From Filomicrobium sp. (GTDB lineage: Bacteria > Pseudomonadota > Alphaproteobacteria > Rhizobiales > Hyphomicrobiaceae), in NCBI GenBank assembly GCA_017792465.1, contig CP051234.1, forward strand, positions 3,132,501-3,196,500: a stretch of DNA of 64,000 nt, in the 5' to 3' direction. Every line of letters starts with the position of its first letter. Positions within the stretch are counted from its first letter, which is position 1. Positions 33,937 through 42,977 of this stretch are shown one piece after another. A program made the position numbers and the translations under genes. The notes under the pieces were generated by a model. That model was not told the DNA's origin, searched no databases, and was given only the letters and a program-made list of their open reading frames with translations.

Positions 33937-35679
33937 ATGAGGAAGTTGATTCTGACCGCCAGTGCACTTGCATTGTCGGTTGCAATTGCGCAGCCGTCGC
34001 TCGCAGACGTGACGATCGACGACATTGTTAACGATGCGACGACCACGTCCGACGTCGTCACCAACGGTCTTGGGACGCAAGGTCAGCGGTTCAGCCCGCT
34101 CGACAAGGTCAACACCGAAAACGTCGGCAAGCTCGTTCCTGCCTGGACGATGTCGCTGGGCGGCGAAAAGATGCGCGGTCAGGAGACCCAGCCGCTCGTC
34201 AAAGACGGCGTGATGTACATCACCGGCTCTTATAGCCGTGCCTGGGCCATCGACGCGACGACGGGCGAAGAAATCTGGCAGTACGATGCCCGCCTTCCCG
34301 AGGGCATCCTGCCTTGCTGCGACGTCATCAACCGTGGTGGCGCGCTGATCGGCGACAAATTCATCTTCGGTACGCTCGATGCCAAGCTGGTGGCGCTGGA
34401 CGCCAAGACCGGCAAGGTTGTCTGGAAGCAGAAGATCGACGACTACAAGAAGGGCTATTCCTTCTCGGCTGCACCGCTCATCGTTCCTTCCGAAAAGCAT
34501 GGTCCGCTTCTCGTTACTGGCGTTTCGGGCGGTGAATTCGGGATTATCGGCCGTGTTGAAGCGCGCAAAGCGGATACCGGCGAAATGGTCTGGTCGCGTC
34601 CGACCGTTGAAGGTCATATGGGTATGCTGAACGGCAAGCCCTCGACGATGACGGGCAAGAAGAACGAAAGCTGGCCTGGCGATTTATGGAAGACGGGTGG
34701 CGCTGCAACCTGGCTTGGCGGTACCTACGACCACGAGACGAAGTCTATTCTGATCGGGACCGGCAACCCGGCTCCTTGGAACAGCCACATGCGTCCGGGC
34801 GACAACAAATGGTCGTGCTCGCGTCTGGCTATCGATCCGGAAACCGGTGAGATCAAGTGGGGCTTCCAGACGACGCCGAACGACGGATGGGACTACGACG
34901 GCGTGAACGAAGTCGTGTCGTTCGACCTCAACGGGACGAAGGCGGCTGCAACGGCTGACCGCAACGGTTTCTTCTACGTTCTGAACCGCGAAAATGGTAA
35001 GTTCATCCGTGGCGTTCCGTTCGTTGAAAAAATCACCTGGGCTAAAGGTCTCGATGATAACGGTCGTCCGATCTATGACCCTGCCAACCGTCCTGGCGAT
35101 CCGACAAAGAGCAAAGACGGCAAGAAGGGATCTTCGGTCTTCACCGTGCCGAGCTTCCTGGGCGGCAAGAACTGGATGCCGATTTCCTATTCGCCTGAAA
35201 CCAAGCTGTTCTATGTGCCTTCCAACGAGTGGGGCATGGATCTTTGGAACGAGCCGGTCACCTATAAAGCCGGTGCGGCCTACCTGGGTGCAGGCTTCAC
35301 CATCAAGCCGATCTTCGACGATCACATCGGTGCTTTGAAGGCCATCGATCCGGCCACCGGCAAGATCGTCTGGACGATGAAGAACAACGCTCCGCTGTGG
35401 GGTGGTGTTTTGTCGACCGGCGGTGGTCTGGTCTTTACCGGCACGCCGGAAGGTTACCTCATGGCTCTCGACGCCAAGACGGGTAAGGAACTTTGGAAGT
35501 TCAACACCGGCTCGGGCATCGTCGGGTCGCCGATCACCTGGGAACAGGACGGTGAGCAGATGGTTTCGGTCGTGTCCGGTTGGGGCGGTGCTGTTCCACT
35601 GTGGGGTGGCGAAGTCGCCAAGACGGTCGCCCATCTCAACCAGGGCGGCATGGTCTGGACCTTCCGCATCCCGAAGTAA
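33937..35679 (+). CDS. exaF: Lanthanide-type PQQ-dependent alcohol dehydrogenase (ExaF/PedH-like)
   Basis: 580 residues from ATG 33937; signal peptide to about SLADV. Eight-bladed quinoprotein with the vicinal disulfide Cys127-Cys128 ([14 protein letters not shown]), Glu200 (SGGEFG) and Asn277 (GTGNPAPW) as likely metal ligands. Catalytic Asp319 and Asp321 sit in GWDYDGVNE; the second Asp is the extra ligand that marks lanthanide enzymes (calcium enzymes usually have Ala or Ser there). [24 protein letters not shown] and the end PLWGGEVA fit the ethanol dehydrogenase branch (ExaF, PedH, ExaA) better than XoxF/MxaF methanol dehydrogenases. It oxidises alcohols in the periplasm and reduces the cytochrome c550 encoded upstream. 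Confidence 0.88.
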   Translation: MRKLILTASALALSVAIAQPSLADVTIDDIVNDATTTSDVVTNGLGTQGQRFSPLDKVNTENVGKLVPAWTMSLGGEKMRGQETQPLVKDGVMYITGSYSRAWAIDATTGEEIWQYDARLPEGILPCCDVINRGGALIGDKFIFGTLDAKLVALDAKTGKVVWKQKIDDYKKGYSFSAAPLIVPSEKHGPLLVTGVSGGEFGIIGRVEARKADTGEMVWSRPTVEGHMGMLNGKPSTMTGKKNESWPGDLWKTGGAATWLGGTYDHETKSILIGTGNPAPWNSHMRPGDNKWSCSRLAIDPETGEIKWGFQTTPNDGWDYDGVNEVVSFDLNGTKAAATADRNGFFYVLNRENGKFIRGVPFVEKITWAKGLDDNGRPIYDPANRPGDPTKSKDGKKGSSVFTVPSFLGGKNWMPISYSPETKLFYVPSNEWGMDLWNEPVTYKAGAAYLGAGFTIKPIFDDHIGALKAIDPATGKIVWTMKNNAPLWGGVLSTGGGLVFTGTPEGYLMALDAKTGKELWKFNTGSGIVGSPITWEQDGEQMVSVVSGWGGAVPLWGGEVAKTVAHLNQGGMVWTFRIPK

Positions 35680-35736
35680 GGGTGCCAAGATGAGCTTCCA
35701 ATCACACTTTAATCGGGTTGGAAGTCGATGACACCG

Positions 35737-35770
35737 GGGGGCAGGCGGATCATCCGCTTGCCCTCTGTTT
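35737..35770 (+). terminator. Terminator after the alcohol dehydrogenase gene
   Basis: GGGCAGGCGGA and TCCGCTTGCCC pair around a three-base loop (one G-T pair), followed by TCTGTTT. It lies about 60 bases after the dehydrogenase stop. Confidence 0.65.
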
Positions 35771-35828
35771 GCTTGCAATACAAGCATTGGGCTAGGTAAT
35801 TGCGCAGCAGGTACGGATCGGTCAAACT

Positions 35829-36542
35829 ATGTCATACTTGCCAAGCGAAAGCGGATTCCTGGATACGATAAAAATGCCAGAAAGTTTTCTCGTCATTGAC
35901 GATCACCCGCTGTTTCTCGATGCCTTGAAGCTGGCCGTTCATGCGGCCTATCCGGAAGCGGAAATCGAGGAAGCAAACTCGCTTGCGTCGGCGAAAGAGA
36001 AGCTGAAACTGCGTTCTAACTACGATCTCGTCATGCTGGATCTCAACATGCCTGGGACGCACGGCTTCGATGGGCTGCTCGACCTGAGATCGCTTTATCC
36101 CAAGCTGCCTGTCGTGATCGTTTCGGCCATTGAAGATCCGGAGACTATCCACCGTGCGATTACCTGTGGGGCTTCGGGTTATATCGCCAAATCGGTGAGG
36201 AAGCCGGAACTCGTTGAAGCTATCCAAGGCGTCATGAACGGCGAGGTCTATCTGCCGGCCTCTTATGAGCCGCCTGACAAATCGAACAGCGAAGAAGCCG
36301 AGATCATCAAGCGGCTGAAGACCCTGACGCCGCAACAGCTGCGCGTCATGAAGATGCTCAAGCAGGGGCTGCTGAACAAGCAGATCGCTTTCGAACTCAG
36401 CGTTGGAGAAACGACCGTCAAGGCGCACGTGTCTGAAATTCTGCGCAAGCTTGGCGTTGCTTCGCGGACGCAGGCGGTCATCGAGGTGTCGAAGATTGCG
36501 CTGGGCGATGAAGGTCCACCTGAGGGCGAGCGCTCAAGCTGA
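35829..36542 (+). CDS. LuxR/NarL-type response regulator
   Basis: 237 residues. An N-terminal receiver domain (FLVIDDHPLFLDALK, phospho-acceptor Asp in YDLVMLDLNMPGTHG, IAKSVRK lysine) is joined to a LuxR-type helix-turn-helix (LTPQQLRVMKMLKQGLLNKQIA, VKAHVSEILRKLGVASRTQAV). An internal ATG at 35874 could be the true start. Such regulators control quinoprotein ethanol dehydrogenase genes in Pseudomonas (AgmR/ErbR, EraR, PedR). The position next to the dehydrogenase and opposite a hybrid kinase suggests it controls this island. Confidence 0.88.
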   Translation: MSYLPSESGFLDTIKMPESFLVIDDHPLFLDALKLAVHAAYPEAEIEEANSLASAKEKLKLRSNYDLVMLDLNMPGTHGFDGLLDLRSLYPKLPVVIVSAIEDPETIHRAITCGASGYIAKSVRKPELVEAIQGVMNGEVYLPASYEPPDKSNSEEAEIIKRLKTLTPQQLRVMKMLKQGLLNKQIAFELSVGETTVKAHVSEILRKLGVASRTQAVIEVSKIALGDEGPPEGERSS

Positions 36543-36688
36543 TTTTTTGTTTCGCCAGGCGGGCGCGTGTTCGGGGCGACTGCCGCTGTCATGTCCATCA
36601 GATAGATTTTGAACGGCTGCGGCCAGCGCTCGGTGGCGTGCTGCCTCTTTGGCGCGCGTAGACTCGACTGGGTCAGTCACAAAAAATT

Positions 36689-38038
36689 CTAATCGAGAAG
36701 ATGCCGCATCAAGGCCCGCAGTTCGGCCGGCCGGATCGGCTTGCGTAGAATTTCGCAACCGGCTTCTTTGACGGCATTGCCGGATTCCGGTCCATGGTCT
36801 GCCGTGATGATGATTGCTGGGATGTTGCGTCCGAAAGCTTCGCGCAGTTTGGCAACGCCGGTCAGTCCGCATTCGTCGTTATCGAGGTGGTAGTCGGCGA
36901 GTATGATGGCCGGCGGCTCCTCGGCGGTTGCGATGTAGCCCGATATCTGCGCGATGTTGGTTGCCGTGTGTGGGCGGCAATTCCATTTGGTCAGCAAATT
37001 CTTGGTGGCTTCGATGATATTCAAATCGTTCTCGATGACCATCACGTTGAGATCGGTGAAGCCATATTGAGCGCGACGGGCTTCGGCCTGCTGGGCGTGC
37101 GTTTCGATCGTTTCGGTGCCGACGGTGGCGTGCGGGACGGTGACCGAGAAGGCGGAACCGCGGCCCGGTTGAGTTTCCAAGTCGATCTTGTGGTCCAGAG
37201 CTTGCGCCATGCGCTTGACGATAAACAGGCCGAGGCCGAAGCCGCCCTGGCGGCTGGGCCGGACGCTTGATCCGCTTTGAAACTCCTCGAATATCCGGTT
37301 GCGGTCGGCCTCAGAAATGCCGATACCGGTGTCGCGCACCTCGATGCGGACGTCTTCGCCGCGCTGAAAAGCATGCACGGATATCGTGCCTGTATCGGTG
37401 AATCTCGCCGCGTTGGAGAGCAGATTCTGCAGGATCCGCCGCAGCATGGCCGGGTCGGAGACGATCAGCAGGTCGGTTGCCGGGATGTCCAGTACGAGAC
37501 CTTTTTCGGCGACGATCGGCGCGAAATCAACTTGCAATGAGGAAAACAGACTGGCCAACGACAACGGTCGCGGAGCTGGCTGAGTGACGCCGGTTTCGAT
37601 CTTGGTGATGTCGAGCATTGTGCGCAGCAGATCCTCGACCGACGACAAGGCGTGATCGATCTGGTTCGCGAGGACCTTCTGTTCTGGACCATCGACGCTT
37701 TCGCCCAGGGCCGACAACGTCAGGCGCGCTGCGTGCAACGGTTGCAAAAGATCGTGGCCGACCGCGGTGAAGAAGCGGGTCTTGGCCTCATTGGCGCGTT
37801 CGGCTTCTTCTTTGGCTGCGAGCATCGCTTCATTAGAGCGTTCGAGCCGGTCGAGTGTTTCGCTCAATTGGTCGGTGCGCTGGCGAACCTGCTGCTCCAG
37901 ACCGATCGCGGCGGTAAATAGCGAATACGCATTGCCCTGCTGTTCAACAGAGCGCTCAACCCGCTCGATCAGGGCGGCGTTGATCTTGTTGAGTTTGGTG
38001 ATCTGTCGGGAGAGATCATCGTTTGAGGGAGGCAGCAT
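36689..38038 (-). CDS. Hybrid sensor histidine kinase with C-terminal receiver (NahK/ErcS'-like)
   Basis: 449 residues with no membrane helix or PAS domain. A coiled coil (about 10-85) leads to the dimerisation domain with FFTAVGHDLLQPLHAARL (His95), an ATPase domain (NLLSNAARFT, DTGIG, GGFGLGL), then a receiver (about 330-449) with Asp382 in ILADYHLDND. Kinases of this form near ethanol oxidation genes in Pseudomonas (ErcS', NahK) are cytoplasmic and receive input from a FIST-domain partner. Here the FIST gene is immediately upstream on the same strand (93 bases apart). The kinase is convergent with the LuxR-type regulator, a likely target. The partnership is inferred from context. Confidence 0.88.
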   Translation of the reverse strand: MLPPSNDDLSRQITKLNKINAALIERVERSVEQQGNAYSLFTAAIGLEQQVRQRTDQLSETLDRLERSNEAMLAAKEEAERANEAKTRFFTAVGHDLLQPLHAARLTLSALGESVDGPEQKVLANQIDHALSSVEDLLRTMLDITKIETGVTQPAPRPLSLASLFSSLQVDFAPIVAEKGLVLDIPATDLLIVSDPAMLRRILQNLLSNAARFTDTGTISVHAFQRGEDVRIEVRDTGIGISEADRNRIFEEFQSGSSVRPSRQGGFGLGLFIVKRMAQALDHKIDLETQPGRGSAFSVTVPHATVGTETIETHAQQAEARRAQYGFTDLNVMVIENDLNIIEATKNLLTKWNCRPHTATNIAQISGYIATAEEPPAIILADYHLDNDECGLTGVAKLREAFGRNIPAIIITADHGPESGNAVKEAGCEILRKPIRPAELRALMRHLLD

Positions 38039-38130
38039 GGGCGGCTTTTCGACTCGGCGATGCAGTTGAGCTTTTTGAGATGGCGGAGTTTTTGATCCTC
38101 GATTGCCAGGATTGCAGCTTGTCAGTTCGC

Positions 38131-39285
38131 TTATTTGGCGAGACTTCCGAAGGCGATCCCGGTCAGCGTCTGGTTCAGGTGCATGGCGTTATATTGTTCG
38201 CCATAGGTGTGGAAGCCGACGACCTTGTGTTTTTGATAGATCTTTTCGATGCGCGATTTCATTTGCCGGTTTTCGGCATCGAGGCGCCGCAGAATGCAGT
38301 CGAAGCCCAGGATCAGTTCGGTGCCAGACAGGAGCTTGTTGACTTCCTGAAGCTTGGCTTCTGTCGCATCGGCAAGGTCGGTTGGGCGCGCGACGGTCAA
38401 CACAAGGCCGACGTCGATGGCGCAGAAAAACGAGAGGCTGCCGTCGGGGTTCATATTGCGGATCGAGCGACAGTAGTAGTCGTCACCGACTTTGACGACG
38501 AGGGGATGAGAAGCGAAGCTGAACGGTCCCAGGTCCTCGGGGATCAGGCCGATCGCGTTGGCATATTCCAGAGAGGCTTGCTCGGCGTTGAATTCATAGA
38601 CGATGCGTTTTTCCGCGTCGCAATCGGTGATGACGAGCTTCGTTGCGGTGGGATCGAAGTTCTGCGATTTGAAAGTGTGAAACGGCACGTCGGTTTCAAC
38701 GAGCATCAAAATCGCTGCGTCCTTGAGGGCTCGGCCATTGTGGATCAGCGAGGTGTTCGAGAACTGCAGGTCGTCGCCGGCAGAGCCACCGACCATCTGG
38801 ATGTCGCCAAGCGCCCAACTGATCGATGCGACGAGGCTTTCTTCGCAATTGCATAGGCCGTCGGTCAGCAACAGACCGAACATGTTCAAAGGCGTGCCGG
38901 CAACCGACGTCCGCGATTTCGCGGTTCGTGCCATTTGGGCGGCATGTTCGACGCTGCTGTTGCTCGTATCCTCGATGACGGCGCTCACGAATTTGAAGCG
39001 CCCTTTCTCGAAAGCGATGATTTGAATGCTGCCGTTGTGAACGCCCGAGTGGGAGATTTCGCCGGCTGTCGTGCATCCGCTGAACGGCGTCGCCGGGAAG
39101 GCTTCGCGCAGCCGTTTGGCCAATTGTTCGGGAGCGAACTTGGGCGAGAAAAATACGATAAGATATTCGAATTGGGCAGGTGGAAGCGAAGCGCGAAGTT
39201 CGACGATCGAATCTTCAAGCGACTCGGAAAGACTCGAAGCCGTATGGATGCCACAGGTCGAGGGCGACCAGGTATCCCACATCAA
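38131..39285 (-). CDS. FIST-domain sensor protein (NosP-like)
   Basis: 384 residues. FIST_N (about 35-225, with PFSGCTTAGEISHSG and GGSAGDDLQF) and FIST_C (about 230-375, with YEFNAEQASLEYANAIG and FHTYGEQYNAMHLNQT). FIST proteins are soluble ligand sensors; NosP members bind haem and nitric oxide and inhibit a partner kinase. Gene order with a hybrid kinase and a quinoprotein alcohol dehydrogenase matches the Pseudomonas layout, so signal input to alcohol oxidation is likely. Haem or NO binding is not established for this protein. Confidence 0.85.
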   Translation of the reverse strand: MMWDTWSPSTCGIHTASSLSESLEDSIVELRASLPPAQFEYLIVFFSPKFAPEQLAKRLREAFPATPFSGCTTAGEISHSGVHNGSIQIIAFEKGRFKFVSAVIEDTSNSSVEHAAQMARTAKSRTSVAGTPLNMFGLLLTDGLCNCEESLVASISWALGDIQMVGGSAGDDLQFSNTSLIHNGRALKDAAILMLVETDVPFHTFKSQNFDPTATKLVITDCDAEKRIVYEFNAEQASLEYANAIGLIPEDLGPFSFASHPLVVKVGDDYYCRSIRNMNPDGSLSFFCAIDVGLVLTVARPTDLADATEAKLQEVNKLLSGTELILGFDCILRRLDAENRQMKSRIEKIYQKHKVVGFHTYGEQYNAMHLNQTLTGIAFGSLAK

Positions 39286-39415
39286 TCCGCACGTCCTCCC
39301 AATTTGCCAGCGTGTTGTTGTTTGGTGCTGGCTTTGCGCCGTCTAATCTCCCGGGGCAATGAACACTACACTTGCGCGGCGTCATAGGCAATTGACAAGC
39401 GAAAAACTCGATAAA

Positions 39416-40402
39416 TTAACGGTTTGCGATTTCCATGCCTGGACGGGGTTTGGCCTGTTCGGTGTATACATGAAGGGCTTTCTTGCGACGTTTGCTCCGT
39501 GGGAGTTCGTTTGGAGCAACGCTGATCTCGACGAGGAACTTGCTGCGCATGGCGCGGGCGAAATCGCCGTAGCCGTCAGCCGGGATTGAGAAGGCGCCGA
39601 AACCGCCGATCACGTTTTCCTTGAACCACTCTTCCAAGGTGACGCGTTTTCTTTGATTGGGCGGCGTTAACGGTACCAAGCCGGCGCCGGGGGCCCGGTA
39701 AGCGCCTTCGCCAACAAGCTCATTGGGATCGACGATGATGGGCAGGCCGTTGACGACGGCGCCTTTCTCGATGACAGCGTCGCGCGCGTTGCGTGTTGCC
39801 GCCGCGCTTTCGCAATTGTCGATGCCGTCGCCCGAGACGTCGATGACCGTTTTGAGGGGCTGGTAGGGGATTTCGTCCAGTACAACCTCCCGCATATTGC
39901 GGAACATGCGTGCCATGCAGGTAAATTCGCCGCCCATGCGTGGAAGTTTGCGGATCCTGCCGGCGACTGCGCGGGCATCGTTTTTCGAGGCGATCAAGGT
40001 CCACGGCAGGGCAATTTCGGAGTGGTCGGCCCAGGACACCAGTTGGAGCGCGATTGCGCCGCGAGGGCCGCCGAGGATGGTGTTGATGACACCGGTGTCT
40101 TCCAGCGCCGTGGCGATGCCGTCCATCTGCAGCCTGAAGCGGGTTTCGTCGACGGATTCGCTGGTGTCGACGGCAAGGATCAAGGCGGTATCGACGAGTT
40201 CGGCGCTTTCGGCGAAGGGGGCGAGCGCTTCCTGCGCCGTTGCAGTTCGCTGCGCCGGGGCGAGGACGCAGATGGCGAGGATGAGGAAGAAGGCCGCTTT
40301 GACTGCCCAAACGAGATTGCGCTTGCGTTCTGGGGTGGAGACTGGCTGGCAAGCGGCGGGCTTCGCGCTGATGCGGCGGGCATTGCAGGTGGTGGATTGC
40401 AT
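39416..40402 (-). CDS. DUF1194 protein with von Willebrand factor A-like domain
   Basis: 328 residues with an N-terminal signal or anchor (VKAAFFLILAICVLAPAQRTATA). The mature part begins with LILAVDTSESVDETRF, a metal-ion-dependent adhesion site (DxSxS) of a von Willebrand A fold, followed by KTVIDVSGDGIDNCE. DUF1194 proteins are exported and of unknown function; they may bind a partner through a divalent metal. The gene stands alone between the FIST gene and the small Cys-rich proteins. Confidence 0.85.
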   Translation of the reverse strand: MQSTTCNARRISAKPAACQPVSTPERKRNLVWAVKAAFFLILAICVLAPAQRTATAQEALAPFAESAELVDTALILAVDTSESVDETRFRLQMDGIATALEDTGVINTILGGPRGAIALQLVSWADHSEIALPWTLIASKNDARAVAGRIRKLPRMGGEFTCMARMFRNMREVVLDEIPYQPLKTVIDVSGDGIDNCESAAATRNARDAVIEKGAVVNGLPIIVDPNELVGEGAYRAPGAGLVPLTPPNQRKRVTLEEWFKENVIGGFGAFSIPADGYGDFARAMRSKFLVEISVAPNELPRSKRRKKALHVYTEQAKPRPGMEIANR

Positions 40403-40479
40403 TTCGTCTCTGAAAGTTATGGCTTGAGGTCATGACAGGCTAGACGACGAAAGCCTTCGCGCAACTACAAATGAGTGCA

Positions 40480-40512
40480 AAACGGCGAGCCTCTAAAAGA
40501 CCCGCCGTCATA
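40480..40512 (-). terminator. Terminator of the first small Cys-rich protein gene
   Basis: On the minus strand ACGGCG and CGCCGT pair around a loop of about 20 bases and are followed by TTTTG. It lies 30-60 bases past the stop of the gene at 40540-40812. Confidence 0.55.
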
Positions 40513-40539
40513 TCTTCATCGGTTGCTTGTCTGGGTTGA

Positions 40540-40812
40540 TCAGCGGCCGAGGCTTGCTGCGCGGCGCGAAACTTCCGCCTTGGAAACGTAGCCGGCCTTG
40601 ATGAGGGCGCCGACGCATCCGCGGGACAGCTTCGAACCGTTGCGGCGCATGCACTGCTTAACGGCCGAACCGCCTGGAGCGTGCTGCGAACAGTAGGAAA
40701 GATAGTCGCCCATGCAGGCATATTTGACTGAGCTGGATACTGCGAAGGCCTGGGTTGCGGTTGCTGCGAAGATTGCCGCGGCGATGATCGACTTGGTTGC
40801 GATGTTGGTCAT
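40540..40812 (-). CDS. Small secreted Cys-rich protein, copy 1
   Basis: 90 residues: signal peptide (AAAIFAATATQAFA), mature domain of about 68 residues with four cysteines spaced as CMGDYLSYC...QCMRRNGSKLSRGC. The pattern resembles a single cysteine-rich (GLG1-like) repeat. A near-identical paralogue lies 430 bases upstream on the same strand. It is basic and probably disulfide-bonded in the periplasm. Function unknown. Confidence 0.85.
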   Translation of the reverse strand: MTNIATKSIIAAAIFAATATQAFAVSSSVKYACMGDYLSYCSQHAPGGSAVKQCMRRNGSKLSRGCVGALIKAGYVSKAEVSRRAASLGR

Positions 40813-41184
40813 TGGTTCGGCTCCGGTGTCTCGAGGTTTGCTGTGCGGCTGTTGTCGCCGTCTGTTGAAACCAATGTGCCCGGACAGCCGTCATCGCGCT
40901 GTTCCGGGAGGGACAGGCGTGAATATTTTTCAAAATTTTCTCACCTCACCGCCGGCGCGACCTAGAAATGTGGCGATGTATCAGTAGCTTGGTGCGTGGT
41001 GAGCGTTGTTGCGGCCGCCATCGGTTTGCCCTCAAACACGAGCTTCAGAGCAGAAATTGACCGTCGGGGAAGGCAGTCAAAGGCCGTTTTCAGGGGCAGG
41101 TGGTAGTCCAGAGCTAGAGCGGATTGCTTTCAGGCGAGGGCGATGCGGGGCAGGGGAATAGAGTTAACGGGTGGCCTGAGAACC
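40813..41184. other. Intergenic region between the two Cys-rich paralogues
   Basis: Contains the promoter region of copy 1 and, at its far end, the terminator of copy 2. The leaders of both genes are alike over the region around the ribosome sites, consistent with duplication. Nothing else recognised. Confidence 0.4.
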
Positions 41185-41217
41185 GAAAAAGCGGACCGGG
41201 AAGGTCCGCCTTTATTT
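41185..41217. terminator. Terminator between the Cys-rich paralogues
   Basis: GCGGACC and GGTCCGC form a 7-bp stem around GGGAA, with an A run on one side and a T-rich flank on the other. It follows the stop of copy 2 on the minus strand by about 25 bases. Confidence 0.75.
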
Positions 41218-41239
41218 GAATTTGGCTGAGGTCATGGGC

Positions 41240-41509
41240 TTAGCGGCCGAGGCTTGCAGCGCGGCGCGACACTGCCTTCTTGGAAACGTAACCGGCTTTG
41301 ATCAAGGCGCTGACGCATCCGCGGGACAGCTTGGAACCGTTGCGGCGCATGCACTGCTTGACGGCCGATCCGCCTGGAGCATGCTGCGAGCAGTAGGAGA
41401 GGTAGTCGCCCATGCAGGCGTACTTGACTGAGCTGGAAACGGCCGAAGCCTGGGTTGCGGTTGCTGCGAAGATTGCGAGGGTCAGTGCTGCGATGATGGT
41501 GGTGTTCAT
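41240..41509 (-). CDS. Small secreted Cys-rich protein, copy 2
   Basis: 89 residues from ATG 41509, set by the signal peptide (LAIFAATATQASA) and a purine-rich ribosome site; the open frame extends upstream without meaning. The mature part differs from copy 1 at only a few positions near its end (VSALIKAGYVSKKAV versus VGALIKAGYVSKAEV). All four cysteines are kept. A tandem duplicate with its own terminator. Confidence 0.85.
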   Translation of the reverse strand: MNTTIIAALTLAIFAATATQASAVSSSVKYACMGDYLSYCSQHAPGGSAVKQCMRRNGSKLSRGCVSALIKAGYVSKKAVSRRAASLGR

Positions 41510-41728
41510 TGTTTCGGCTCCCGAAGAGATTGTTTGTGGGTGACGGTGTTCGTTCCGTCTGTTGAACCCACTATGCGGGAGCGGCCCCTGCCCGGCTGTT
41601 CCGGCTGGCACAGGGATGGTAAATTTTTCAAAAAAGGAACTGGAACGCTCACTCGCTGCCTCCAACGGCTCTGGGAGCGAGTTTCGCCGCAGTCGGGTTA
41701 GCGGCCCGTTAAGAGGCGCGTGAAAAAG

Positions 41729-41768
41729 AATCGCGCGGGCACCTTTTGTTAGGAACCCGCGCGGATTG
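41729..41768 (-). terminator. Terminator of the sulfate assimilation operon
   Basis: AATC-GCGCGGG and CCCGCGC-GATT form a long stem around a 16-base loop; on the minus strand it is followed by TTCTTTTTC. It lies about 35 bases past the stop of the cysH fusion. Confidence 0.8.
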
Positions 41769-41801
41769 GTATCTCAAGTCCTGATCGAGGGCGTGGTGCG
41801 A

Positions 41802-42977
41802 TCAGGCGACTTTATCAAGCTGGCGCTCGCCGCCGATGTGGAGGCCGCATTCCTTGCCGTCCATGTTTTCCCACCACCAGCGGCCGGCGCGTGGATCTTC
41901 ACCTGGGGCGATGGCGCGCGTGCAGGGCTCGCATCCGATGGAGACGTAGCCTTCGGCGTGGAGCGGATTGACGGGCACGTTGTTGTCGCTGACGTAGGCT
42001 TCGAGCTGCTCTTCGGTCCAATCGGAGAGCGGGTTCACCTTGAAGAGGCCAAGGGACGCGTCCCAGCTGGCAAACTCGACAGCGGCCCGTTCGGCGGACT
42101 GTTCGCGACGCAGACCGGTGATCCAGCCAGCGCTGCCACGCAGGGTGCGGTTGAGCGGTAGAACCTTGCGGATCATGCAGCAGGCTTTGCGTCCGGCGAC
42201 CGAGGTGCGAAAGCCGTCTTCGCCATCGCGGGCCATCAGTTCGCGCAGGTCATCTTCGTTTGGGGTGATGACGCGGATCTTCAGACCGTAATGCTCTTCC
42301 GAGCGCTTCAGGGTTGCAAGCGTTTCCTTGAAGTGCTTGTGGGTGTCGAGGGTGAAGATGTCGGCTTCGACGCCGGCCTCGTGGATTGCGTGAAGGATTG
42401 CCTGATCCTCTTTGCCCAAGCTCGTGGAGAACGACAGACGGCCGGGTACGGCTTTGGCGATGATGTGGATGCGCTCAGCGAGGTCGCCGGTCGCCGCCAG
42501 CTGCTTTCCCAGATCGGCGGCCCTGCTTTCAGCGCTCTGCTTCAAGGCTGCCTGTCGGCGCAGGGCGAGCGGGTTGCGCGCGGCCATCTGGTAATTGCCG
42601 CTGTAGCTCGACAGTGCCTGTTGCCAGTGTGGGAGCTTGTCGGCATCGCTGATTTCGGCGGTGTCGAAGCCGGAACGCAGGAGGTGCAGCGCCTGGTCGG
42701 GGATGACGTGTCCGGTGGCGCGGATTTCGCCGCGGAAGCCGTGCTCACTGCGAAGGAGACGGGCGAGCGAGAAGCCGCGGCCGTCGTTGAACTTGGCAAA
42801 CGGTATGGCGATGGCGTTGCCGGCGAGGACGGCTTCGACGATCGCTGCGTGGCGCTCCTGGCGGTCGGCGGTGACGGCCAGCTCGGTGGCACCAGCGGGC
42901 AAGCTGCCGGTTTCGGAACCCGATGCCGCGAACGCGGAACTGGCGAGTTCGGCTATTCTCAGATCAACGTGTTCCAT
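41802..42977 (-). CDS. cysH: DUF934 domain fused to APS/PAPS reductase CysH
   Basis: 391 residues from ATG 42977, overlapping the cysI stop by 14 bases. Residues about 1-150 match DUF934 (AIPFAKFNDGRGFSLARLLR, GHVIPDQALHLLRSGFD), usually a separate small protein of sulfite reduction operons. Residues about 165-391 are CysH: SFSTSLGKEDQ (nucleotide loop), the cysteine pair in GRKACCMIRKVLPL, GCEPCTRA, and catalytic ECGLH. The two Cys pairs mark an iron-sulfur APS-type reductase. It reduces adenylylsulfate (with thioredoxin) to sulfite for cysI next door. The fusion presumably couples the two steps. Confidence 0.9.
   Translation of the reverse strand: MEHVDLRIAELASSAFAASGSETGSLPAGATELAVTADRQERHAAIVEAVLAGNAIAIPFAKFNDGRGFSLARLLRSEHGFRGEIRATGHVIPDQALHLLRSGFDTAEISDADKLPHWQQALSSYSGNYQMAARNPLALRRQAALKQSAESRAADLGKQLAATGDLAERIHIIAKAVPGRLSFSTSLGKEDQAILHAIHEAGVEADIFTLDTHKHFKETLATLKRSEEHYGLKIRVITPNEDDLRELMARDGEDGFRTSVAGRKACCMIRKVLPLNRTLRGSAGWITGLRREQSAERAAVEFASWDASLGLFKVNPLSDWTEEQLEAYVSDNNVPVNPLHAEGYVSIGCEPCTRAIAPGEDPRAGRWWWENMDGKECGLHIGGERQLDKVA

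Noticed and set aside
33937-35679. Naming the dehydrogenase XoxF methanol dehydrogenase
   Set aside because: The DYD lanthanide motif fits, but the blades and C-terminus ([19 protein letters not shown]) and the PedF-type partner match the ExaF/PedH ethanol branch better.
34684-35787. 367-residue minus frame
   Set aside because: Antisense to the alcohol dehydrogenase.
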